This document shows, piece by piece, positions 56,898 to 64,000 of a stretch of 64,000 nt of DNA. Location of the stretch: assembly GCA_039819165.1 (NCBI GenBank), contig JBCBSM010000001.1, positions 2,539,587-2,603,586 on the forward strand. Reading direction: 5' to 3'. The notes under the pieces are model-generated. The model saw only the letters and a program-made list of their open reading frames with translations, made no database searches and was not told where the DNA came from. The DNA comes from Planctomycetota bacterium. Lineage in GTDB: Bacteria; Planctomycetota; Phycisphaerae; Phycisphaerales; UBA1924. How positions within the stretch are numbered: position 1 is the first letter of the stretch; each line of letters starts with the position of its first letter. The translations under genes and the position numbers were made by a program.

Positions 56898-58970
56898 ATG
56901 GAGCAGGGTGTCCTCCACAGACTGCGCGACGTCATGATCCATGCGCTGGCCGACACCGCCAAGGCCGGCGTCATCCTCTTCATCAATGGCCTCGCGCTCC
57001 TGGCGCTGTTCCCGGTGACCTGGTTGGTTGCGGTCCCGGTCGTCATTCTCATTGCCGGATCGCTGGCGTGCCTGTGGCTGGGTCGAGGGTCACCGGTGTC
57101 CCGGCCAAGGGGCATGCTGCTGCTGGTTGGCTCGTTGCTGTGCGCCGCCGTGGCGGCCGCATGGGCGATCGTCGTTCCGATCGAGCGTCTCGAGCGAGGG
57201 TCCTACTTGGTTGTCAGCCTGGGCGCTAGTCCGATCGACTCGCGGCGGGTGCTCGTCGAAGGGCCGGGGACGACTCGTCGTGCGGCCTGGTATGTGTCCA
57301 ACCCAACGCGGCGCTGGTGGATTCGGGCGAACAGATCTCGGCTCGACCGGGTCTTCGTGGTGGTCGAGGAGAAGCTCTACGCCGGCGATCGCTACCTGGA
57401 GGTGCCCATTCCTCGGTTGCTCGCCGAGGTGGAGGTCTCCACGGCGGCCTCGACAAGCCTCGTATCGCTGTACTTCCCGACCATCATGACGCACTACGTC
57501 CTCGGTTTTAGCAAGAACGCCGAGGGTGAATTCGCCGGGCCGTCTGCGGCCCGGGGTCTGACCGTCGGAAAGCTGATCGATTTTTCTTACATTGCGACAC
57601 CGGATACGCCAAGCTGGAACGCCGTCGCTCGCGGTGAGGCCGAAGGCGCTGCGGTGACGGAGTACATCGTGTGCCTCCGCGAGGGTCTCGCCGAGTTGTC
57701 CAAGGGCGACGTGTCCGGATGCATGCGATGGCTGGCCATCGGTGCCGACTTGTCGCCGTCCGATTGGGAGTTGGTCCGCATCAAGGCCCTCGAGGCAGCC
57801 GTCGCGCGCCGGCGGCTTGCGGGGGAGATCGGCCAATCCCAAGCGAACTCGCTGGGGCGTACCGGCTACCAGATCCTGCGAACCACGCTTCAGCGTTCGC
57901 CGCAGGTTGCAACGCACCCCATGATCTGGTGGGCGGAACGCGAGCTTAGCCGGGCGTGCACGATGCAAACACAGAAGGGGACGGCAAGCCTCGTTCCCCC
58001 GTTGGACCGATCGTACGTCCGTGCGCGCATCTCCTCGTCCCTCATGCGGGACGGAGGCGTCTTCGATCGGCGCCGCTTGGCATGGACCTATTCGAAAGCA
58101 AGCTTCGCCGACAAGCTCGAAGCGGCGGCGGGCGGCACGGAGACCGAGCGTATTCACTTCGCGATGTGGTACCTCGATGAGGTTCTCGAGCAGGTGCTCG
58201 ATTCGCTCGCCGCTGCGATGCGCGGCGAGGGGACCGTCGAGCAGCAGCGCGCAGGCATCGAGGCTCTTCGGCTGGAATGGGACAGGGTTCGCGGCGAATT
58301 GCATGAGATCGAGGATCGAATTGGATACACGATGCCCCCCGTGCTTGCGGCCCGCGTGGAGCTCATCGACCCGGCGATCGCCTGGCTGGAGCAGGAGTAC
58401 CTGCCGCAACTCGACCGTCGACACTCCTCGGGTGAGCAGGCGCCGGCGGCGTACGATTCCTACCTATCGAACTTCACGATCTTCTTCAGCCTCCCGGGCG
58501 ACCGTGCGCTGCCCGACATTACCCTCGTGGAGACTTCTGCGAAGCTGCTGGAACCGATGCTGCCCCCCGGCTTGGCGGAGCTCATTGCCCGAGACTGGCC
58601 AGCAATCGCCGACGGTTTTGGTCCCGGCGGAGCTTGGTGGAGCGATGAAGCCATCGAGTGGTTGGCAGTGAGCCTTTTTGTCGGCACCATGGCCAAGCAT
58701 GTCGAGCATCTGACGCCCGAGGATGCGCGCGCCGTGGCCGACCTGCGTCAGAAGCTCATCGTGGAGCATCTCGATGCGCACGGCCTGGGCGTCCTGGCGT
58801 ACGACGAGGCGGGGCAAGGCGTGGTGTCGTGCCCTGGCATCCTTTTTGCGGTCATCGACGCCCTCTTCGGGGATCCAACGTACGAGCCGGAGAGGTCCAC
58901 GCTCAATCAACTCTTCGAGTCGGCCGTGGGTCACGATGCCATCGACTACATCGAGATGGTGAATCGGTAG
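56898..58970 (+). CDS. Large putative membrane protein of unknown function
   Basis: A 690-residue protein. Two hydrophobic spans in the first 90 residues (GVILFINGLALLALFPVTWL with VAVPVVILIAGSLACLWLG, and GMLLLVGSLLCAAVAAAWAI) anchor it; the remaining 600 residues are soluble, first beta-like (SYLVVSLGASPIDSRRVLVE), then mainly helical. It has no catalytic motif that I recognise. Its GC content looks lower than the surrounding genes, with codons such as TTG and TTT used more freely, which may indicate different ancestry. It is in line with the S10 peptidase gene. Confidence 0.75.
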   Translation: MEQGVLHRLRDVMIHALADTAKAGVILFINGLALLALFPVTWLVAVPVVILIAGSLACLWLGRGSPVSRPRGMLLLVGSLLCAAVAAAWAIVVPIERLERGSYLVVSLGASPIDSRRVLVEGPGTTRRAAWYVSNPTRRWWIRANRSRLDRVFVVVEEKLYAGDRYLEVPIPRLLAEVEVSTAASTSLVSLYFPTIMTHYVLGFSKNAEGEFAGPSAARGLTVGKLIDFSYIATPDTPSWNAVARGEAEGAAVTEYIVCLREGLAELSKGDVSGCMRWLAIGADLSPSDWELVRIKALEAAVARRRLAGEIGQSQANSLGRTGYQILRTTLQRSPQVATHPMIWWAERELSRACTMQTQKGTASLVPPLDRSYVRARISSSLMRDGGVFDRRRLAWTYSKASFADKLEAAAGGTETERIHFAMWYLDEVLEQVLDSLAAAMRGEGTVEQQRAGIEALRLEWDRVRGELHEIEDRIGYTMPPVLAARVELIDPAIAWLEQEYLPQLDRRHSSGEQAPAAYDSYLSNFTIFFSLPGDRALPDITLVETSAKLLEPMLPPGLAELIARDWPAIADGFGPGGAWWSDEAIEWLAVSLFVGTMAKHVEHLTPEDARAVADLRQKLIVEHLDAHGLGVLAYDEAGQGVVSCPGILFAVIDALFGDPTYEPERSTLNQLFESAVGHDAIDYIEMVNR

Positions 58971-59022
58971 CGGGGCTTGTTCGAGTCGCGTCGGGGAGTG
59001 AAACCCGCTCCGTTCGCACTCG

Positions 59023-61374
59023 CTAGCCGCACCCCGCGTCAAACGCGTTCTGGAAACACAGGAAGTCGAAGAGCGTTAGGCTGCCGTCGGCGTCGCAGTC
59101 GGCCTCGGATAGACCATCCTGGAAGGCGTTCTGGAAGGCGAGAAAGTCGAAGAGCGTGAGTGCGCCGTCGCTGTCGAAGTCGGCGTAGCAGGCGCTCTCG
59201 ACGACGAGTACGGGCGCGGGCATGAGCGTGACCGCGCGGTCGATGCCGTTGTCGAGCACGATGCCGAGTGCGAGCTCGCCCGCGGGGCTGCCGTCCTGCA
59301 CCGTCAGCTCGACCTCCCAGACGCCGTTGCCTAGGTCCATGGGCGGGCCGATGGCGACGCTCGGTTCGCCGGTGGCGGCGACCTGCGGCTCGATGCTGGT
59401 CGTTGCGGCGTCGCCCCGCCAGTCCCGCTCCTCGATACGGAGCGTGGCGACCTCGCCCGCCGAGGCTGGGATGGCGACGGGGTCGAGCTCGGCGAAGCTC
59501 TGGATTGCATCGGGCAGGCCCACGAGGTCGGCCCGCCAATCGTCGAAGAGGTCCCGAAGCTGGAACACCGGATCGGGCGCACTCCGCGGCTGGAATGGTA
59601 CGTTGAAGTTCATGAAGTAGTCGCCCGCGGCGCACCCGGGCCCCGAGGCGAACGTGCCGCCGATGTTGCTCAGCACCGAGAGGCCCGAGCCCGCGGCGAC
59701 CAGTTCGTCCAGGCCGTCGCCGGTCAGATCGGCGAGCACGAAGTTCCGCGGCAGCAGGCCCGTGCCCACGCCGTCGGTCTGGGTGAGCCCACCCGCGCCG
59801 TCCTTCGAGAAGACGAGCACGTCGATATCGCGGTCGCTAACGGTGACGACGACCTCGGTCGAGCCCGGCGCCGTCACGGCGCCCGCGCCGATGGCGTTCG
59901 GTCGCAAGCCGGTCGAAACGGCGGTGCTGGACAGGACACCGCCCGCGAGGTCGTAGAGGACGATCTCGCTCGTGCTGCGGTTGCCGCCGATGATCTCGTC
60001 GTCGCCGTCGTCGTCGAGGTCCGCGGCGACGAGGTTGGGCGTTGCGCTCAGGCCCAGCGCGATCGGGCCGAGGGCCAGGCCGCCCGCGCCGTCGTTGGTG
60101 ACCACCGCGACGCCGCCGCTCGAGGTGGCGTACGCGAGGTCGCGGTCGCCGTCGCCGTCGTAGTCGCCCGCCGCCCAGTGCTGGGGCAGGCCCGGGAAGG
60201 CGTAGGAGGTCGCCGCAAGGCCGCCGGCCCCGTCGTTCGAGAGCAACGCGGCACCGAACTCGCCCGCGACGAAGACGTCGACCGCGCCGCCGTCGAAGTC
60301 CTCGGCCACGATGGCGTTGGGCTCGAATGCGAGCGCGATCTCCGTGGGGTCGCCGAAGCCGCCCGCGCCGTCGCCCTCGGCGATCAGCACGCGCTGGCCC
60401 GGCCCGTCGGCGGCGATGAGGTCGGGCACGCCATCGCCGGTCACGTCGACGGCGGCGATGGCCTCAATGTCGGTATACCGGCCATCGGCCTGCGCATCGG
60501 CCAGCACCGCGAAGGGCGGCGACCCAACGGGCGGGCTCGGCGTGGCGTTGGCGAGCGTCGAGACGGCGTCGTCGCCCCGGCCGGCCGTCACCACGTCGGC
60601 CGCGCCGTCGCCGTCCAGGTCGGCGATCGCGACGGAGGTGGCCAGGCCATCGAGGCGGTAGAGCCCGTTGCACGCATCGGTGTCGCCCGCGCGGGCGATG
60701 ATCATGAAGCCGATGTCGGCGCTCTTGAGGAAGCCCGGAGGTGGCGTACCGCAGGGAATGGGCCGCGGCGGGCACGAGCAGCGGGCGTCACCCCCGATCG
60801 CCTGCGCCGCCTCCATGCCGGCCATCAGCTTCTCGGCCAGGTCGCCGGGCGTGCCCAGGATGGCGGCGATGGCGTCGTCGACGACGGCGGGCCCGGTGAG
60901 CAGGTTGCCCTGCACGGCATACACAATGCCGTCGATCTCGCCGATCTCACCGCCGGCCCACGCGCCCGCGCTACCGCCGGTGAAGGTGCCCGCGCGGCCC
61001 TGCACATCGACCAGGCCGTACTGGCGGCTCTGGTGGCTCGGGTCGAAGCCCGCGAGATCGCCGAAGATGACCTGCGGATCCAGGCCGAGCGCGAGGCCGT
61101 CGCGGATGCGGCTGCGGTTGCGGCCCGTGGAGTCCACCGAGGACTGTGCCGTCGCTGCGCCCACGCCCGTGATGACCACCGGCGTGCCCGCCCGCAGGTC
61201 GAAGCTCGTCAGGCACGTGGCCGACCCCAGCGCGATCTCGCCGGTGCGGGTATCGACCAGCAGGATGGACCAGGTGGCGTCGGCGGTGCTCGCCAGCCCG
61301 GCGCAGGCGGCGATGGCGGCCGCCGCTCGCACGCGGCCGGCCACTGAACGAGTTCCGCGGGCACGAATCGTCAT
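59023..61374 (-). CDS. Exported DUF1028 / FG-GAP / dockerin multidomain protein
   Basis: A 783-residue exported protein. After the signal peptide (AAAAIAACAGLASTADA) comes a DUF1028 domain (TWSILLVDTRTGEIALGSA, then GVGAATAQSS), a family with an Ntn-hydrolase-like fold. Then FG-GAP-like units follow: IADLDGDGAADVV, AGDYDGDGDRDLA, AADLDDDGDDEII and LADLTGDGLDELV, likely a propeller. The dockerin tail is ALTLFDFLAFQNAFQDG plus SLTLFDFLCFQNAFDAG. The role may be binding or processing of an outer-surface polymer; this is inference. The start at 61374 faces the S9 peptidase gene across 236 bases. Confidence 0.88.
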   Translation of the reverse strand: MTIRARGTRSVAGRVRAAAAIAACAGLASTADATWSILLVDTRTGEIALGSATCLTSFDLRAGTPVVITGVGAATAQSSVDSTGRNRSRIRDGLALGLDPQVIFGDLAGFDPSHQSRQYGLVDVQGRAGTFTGGSAGAWAGGEIGEIDGIVYAVQGNLLTGPAVVDDAIAAILGTPGDLAEKLMAGMEAAQAIGGDARCSCPPRPIPCGTPPPGFLKSADIGFMIIARAGDTDACNGLYRLDGLATSVAIADLDGDGAADVVTAGRGDDAVSTLANATPSPPVGSPPFAVLADAQADGRYTDIEAIAAVDVTGDGVPDLIAADGPGQRVLIAEGDGAGGFGDPTEIALAFEPNAIVAEDFDGGAVDVFVAGEFGAALLSNDGAGGLAATSYAFPGLPQHWAAGDYDGDGDRDLAYATSSGGVAVVTNDGAGGLALGPIALGLSATPNLVAADLDDDGDDEIIGGNRSTSEIVLYDLAGGVLSSTAVSTGLRPNAIGAGAVTAPGSTEVVVTVSDRDIDVLVFSKDGAGGLTQTDGVGTGLLPRNFVLADLTGDGLDELVAAGSGLSVLSNIGGTFASGPGCAAGDYFMNFNVPFQPRSAPDPVFQLRDLFDDWRADLVGLPDAIQSFAELDPVAIPASAGEVATLRIEERDWRGDAATTSIEPQVAATGEPSVAIGPPMDLGNGVWEVELTVQDGSPAGELALGIVLDNGIDRAVTLMPAPVLVVESACYADFDSDGALTLFDFLAFQNAFQDGLSEADCDADGSLTLFDFLCFQNAFDAGCG

Positions 61375-61484
61375 GGGCTGGGTCCCCCCGATGGACGCTG
61401 GTGGGTGCGGGCGGATGGCGGAGTGGATCGACGCCACCCTTGCGAAAAGAGTACAGCAACCAGGGCCGAGGGCCAAATGGGAAT

Positions 61485-61525
61485 CCCCGGTCGCCGGGGC
61501 CGGCAAATCCGGGCCGCGAGCCCGG
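61485..61525. promoter_or_regulatory. Two GC hairpins in the S9 peptidase upstream region
   Basis: CCCCGG-TCG-CCGGGG (61485-61499, one base of the loop included) and CCGGGC-CGCGA-GCCCGG (61509-61525) lie in the 236-base divergent gap. Their role is unknown. Confidence 0.25.
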
Positions 61526-61610
61526 CCCGCAACGCCCGGTCCGGCGGGCGGTAGGCCGCAAGCGGGCCGGCCTGGATCCCAAGATCGAGTCCACACAAGG
61601 GGCAACGCAC

Positions 61611-63656
61611 ATGGCACGATTCGAGCATCGGACGGGATGGGCGGCGGTCGCCGCGATGGGGTTCGCTGCATTCTCGGGCGTGGCCGACGCGTCCGCGACG
61701 CACGCCGACGACCTCGTCTCCCGAGAGGTCTTCTTTGCCGACCCCGAGCGGGCCGGCGTGAGGCTGAGCCCCGATGGCTCGACGCTCAGCTTCCTGGCGC
61801 CCCTCGACGGCGTGCTCAACATCTGGGTCGCGCCCGTCGACGAGCCGGACAACGCCCGGGCCATCACCAGCGACACCAACCGCGGCATCCGCCAGTACTT
61901 CTGGACCTACAACGGCACGCACGTCGTCTACCTGCAGGACACCGACGGCGACGAGAACTTCCTGCCCTACGCCGTCCACGTCGAGAGCGGCGACGTCCGC
62001 GGGCTCGCTCCCTTCGAGAACACCCGCGCCTTCATCCAGGAGGTCAGCTGGAAGCACCCCGACGAGATCCTCGTCGGCCTGAACAACCGCGTGCCCCAGT
62101 TCCACGACCTGCACCGCATCAACGTCGTCACGGGCGAGAGCGAGCTGGTCTTCCAGAACGATGGATGGGCCGGCGTGGTCACCGACAGCAACTTCGGCGT
62201 CCGCTTCACGAGCCGCTACGACCAGGACGGCTCCATCGGCTACTACAGCGTCGACAACAACGAGGTCGGCGACATGTACATGCGGGTGCCCGCCGACGAC
62301 ACGCTGACCACCAGCATCGTCGGCTTCGATAACGCCGGCGAGACGATGTACATGCTCGACAGCCGCCGCGGCGATACCGCGGCGCTCTACGCCCAGCCCG
62401 CCGGCGGCGGCGAGCCCCGGCTGCTCTTCGCCGACGACCGCGCCGACGTCTCGGGCGTCATGGCCAACCCCCGCACGGGCCGCGTCGAGGCCGCCGCCTC
62501 CACCTACGACCGCGCCCGCTGGACCATCCTCGACGAGGCGATCGAGCCCGACTTCGAGACCCTCCGCACCGTGCGGGACGCCGAGTTCAGCGTCACCAGC
62601 CGCACGCTGGACGATCGCCGCTGGATCGTTGCCTTCACCCGCGACGACGGCCCGCTGGAGTACTGGCTCTACGACCGCGACGATCGCAAGGCGAGCTACC
62701 TCTTCAGCAACCGGCCGGCCCTCGACGGCGTCACGCTCTCCAAGATGCACAGCGTGGTGATCGAGGCGCGGGACGGGCTCCAGCTCGTCAGCTACCTCAC
62801 CATGCCCCACGACGCCGACGCGACCCAGAAGGCCGGCGACCCCCGCGCCGCCGAGCCCCTGCCGATGGTCCTGCTCGTCCACGGCGGCCCCTGGGCGCGG
62901 GACGCCTGGGGCTACAACAGCTTCCACCAGTGGCTCGCCAGCCGCGGCTACGCGGTGCTCAGCGTCAACTTCCGCGGGTCTACGGGCTTCGGCAAGAGCT
63001 TCATCAACGCCGGCGACCGCGAGTGGGCCGCCGCCATGCACGACGACCTGCTCGATGCCGTGCAGTGGGCCGTCGGCCGCGACATCGCCGACCCAGATCG
63101 CGTCGCCATCATGGGCGGCAGCTACGGCGGGTACGCCACGCTCGTCGGTCTTACGTTCACGCCCGACACCTTCGCCGCGGGCGTCTCCATCGTCGGCCCC
63201 AGCAACCTCAACACGCTGCTCAGCTCCATCCCGCCCTACTGGGCGCCCGCCGTCGAGCTGTTCCGCCGCCGCGTGGGCGACCACACCACCGAGGACGGCC
63301 AGGCCTTCCTCAAGGCCCGCAGCCCGCTGACGCACGCCGAGCGCATCAGCAAGCCGCTGCTCATCGGCCAGGGCGCGCAGGATCCGCGGGTCAAGCAGGC
63401 CGAGAGCGACCAGATCGTCGAGGCCATGACCGCCAAGAAGCTGCCCGTAACTTACGTTCTCTTCCCCGACGAGGGCCACGGCTTCGCCCGCCCGGAGAAC
63501 CGCATGGCCTTCAACGCCGTCGCGGAGGTGTTCCTCGCCCAGCACCTCGGCGGCCGCTACGAGCCCATCGGCGACGACTTCGAGGGTTCGAGCATCTCGG
63601 TGCCAGAGGGCGCCGAGGGCGTGCCGGGCGTGGCGGCGGAGCTGGGAGGTGGGTGA
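61611..63656 (+). CDS. S9 family (prolyl oligopeptidase-type) exported peptidase
   Basis: A 681-residue protein with an N-terminal signal (WAAVAAMGFAAFSGVADA), a seven-blade propeller-like region over roughly residues 40-380, and a C-terminal alpha/beta hydrolase. Catalytic residues are Ser in GGSYGGYATLVG, Asp in GAQDPRV and His in DEGHGFA. The oxyanion region is LLVHGGPWARD. These enzymes cut oligopeptides in the periplasm. Codon use is strongly biased to C-ending codons, as in highly expressed genes. A polar tail of about 25 residues follows the hydrolase. Confidence 0.94.
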   Translation: MARFEHRTGWAAVAAMGFAAFSGVADASATHADDLVSREVFFADPERAGVRLSPDGSTLSFLAPLDGVLNIWVAPVDEPDNARAITSDTNRGIRQYFWTYNGTHVVYLQDTDGDENFLPYAVHVESGDVRGLAPFENTRAFIQEVSWKHPDEILVGLNNRVPQFHDLHRINVVTGESELVFQNDGWAGVVTDSNFGVRFTSRYDQDGSIGYYSVDNNEVGDMYMRVPADDTLTTSIVGFDNAGETMYMLDSRRGDTAALYAQPAGGGEPRLLFADDRADVSGVMANPRTGRVEAAASTYDRARWTILDEAIEPDFETLRTVRDAEFSVTSRTLDDRRWIVAFTRDDGPLEYWLYDRDDRKASYLFSNRPALDGVTLSKMHSVVIEARDGLQLVSYLTMPHDADATQKAGDPRAAEPLPMVLLVHGGPWARDAWGYNSFHQWLASRGYAVLSVNFRGSTGFGKSFINAGDREWAAAMHDDLLDAVQWAVGRDIADPDRVAIMGGSYGGYATLVGLTFTPDTFAAGVSIVGPSNLNTLLSSIPPYWAPAVELFRRRVGDHTTEDGQAFLKARSPLTHAERISKPLLIGQGAQDPRVKQAESDQIVEAMTAKKLPVTYVLFPDEGHGFARPENRMAFNAVAEVFLAQHLGGRYEPIGDDFEGSSISVPEGAEGVPGVAAELGGG

Positions 63657-63678
63657 GCGGGCCTAATGTCATAGCGGC

Positions 63679-64000
63679 ATGGCGAAGGAGATCACCGAGA
63701 AGGACCTGCTGAAGCTGCCCCGCCTGGCGCGGGTGGCCTTCGCCGCACGCTGCGCGCGGCGGGTGCAGCCCCTGTACCGGGTGCTCTGGCCCGGCGCGCC
63801 CGAGAAGCACGTCCAGGCTCTTGACCATGCAGCTACGCTGGCAGAACGCTTCGCGAACGGAGCGCCCGCCAGCGTAGACGAATTAGCCGCCGCCCACGCC
63901 GCCGCCCACGCCGCCGACGCCGCCGCCCGCGCCGCCGCCCGCGCCGCCGCCGCCGCCCACGCCGCCGCCGCCGCCGCCCACGCCGCCGACGCCGCCGCCC
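63679..64000 (+). CDS. Alanine-repeat protein, cut off by window edge
   Basis: The visible 107 residues start MAKEITEKDLLKLPRLARVA and run through a helical lead (LYRVLWPGAPEKHVQALDHA) into an unbroken repeat from about residue 72: AAHAAAHAADAAARAAARAA and further, with His, Asp or Arg placed every few residues among Ala encoded only by GCC. This should be a long charged-patterned helix or helical-repeat surface. I have seen similar GCC-repeat proteins in planctomycetes without known function. The C-terminus is outside the window. It follows the S9 peptidase by 22 bases. Confidence 0.72.
   Translation, partial: MAKEITEKDLLKLPRLARVAFAARCARRVQPLYRVLWPGAPEKHVQALDHAATLAERFANGAPASVDELAAAHAAAHAADAAARAAARAAAAAHAAAAAAHAADAAA

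Noticed and set aside
63890..64000. CRISPR-like or satellite repeat at the right edge
   Set aside because: The repeats are GCC codons in an open reading frame with no spacers.

Overview
The window is very GC-rich and densely coded, with genes on both strands and short or overlapping junctions. It is most likely from a planctomycete of the Phycisphaerales type. Three exported proteins end in the paired DGDGxLTLFDFLxFQNAFDAG-like dockerin tails that I associate with this group. There are also three pseudopilin-like proteins (two with the H-x9-DG signature), an ECF sigma factor fused to a membrane and extracytoplasmic part, a SecA with large insertions, and an HU protein with a histone-H1-like tail. 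I see no prophage, transposase, integrase, rRNA or CRISPR array. The taxonomic placement is inference from these markers.

1-4090: rimK (cut by the left edge), a retropepsin-like rimB and an AraC regulator run leftward. An NTF2-like protein, a DJ-1/PfpI protein, a DinB-family protein and tRNA-Pro follow. 4168-13342: a pseudopilin, the giant secA, a free-standing C-terminal domain of class II ribonucleotide reductase, a hydroxyacid dehydrogenase, a Y-family polymerase and an EEP hydrolase. 13483-19985: HU, psuG, a receiver-only response regulator, a PBP4-type peptidase, a UbiD-family decarboxylase and a methyltransferase.

20037-30484: an ECF sigma factor joined to a pseudopilin with no gap, an ABC export pair, a DUF6065 protein, recA behind a clear sigma-70-type promoter, tRNA-Leu with a strong terminator, then a HEAT-repeat/membrane protein operon. 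30890-37779: ileS, a two-component pair (soluble kinase plus NtrC-type activator), exonuclease III and an unknown protein. 37803-48145: heme oxygenase, a dockerin protein, a pseudopilin, tyrS, crcB, a PD-(D/E)xK-like protein, trpB, infA, an oligosaccharide flippase, efp and shikimate kinase. 48149-64000: a dockerin/FG-GAP protein, an unknown protein, trpF, a rhomboid-TPR protein, gltA, a DUF4034-like protein, an S10 peptidase, a membrane protein, a DUF1028/FG-GAP/dockerin protein, an S9 peptidase and the start of an alanine-repeat protein.

The most interesting signal is not a protein. A 77-bp element occurs twice between genes (27169-27245 after recA and 44791-44867 next to infA). The copies are about 84% identical without gaps. 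Each forms two hairpins whose loops are conserved while three stem base pairs change by compensatory double substitution. That pattern suggests a structured RNA or a hairpin repeat family. A second recurring pattern is convergent gene pairs sharing a palindromic CTAG in which both genes terminate with TAG: three confident cases and one possible.
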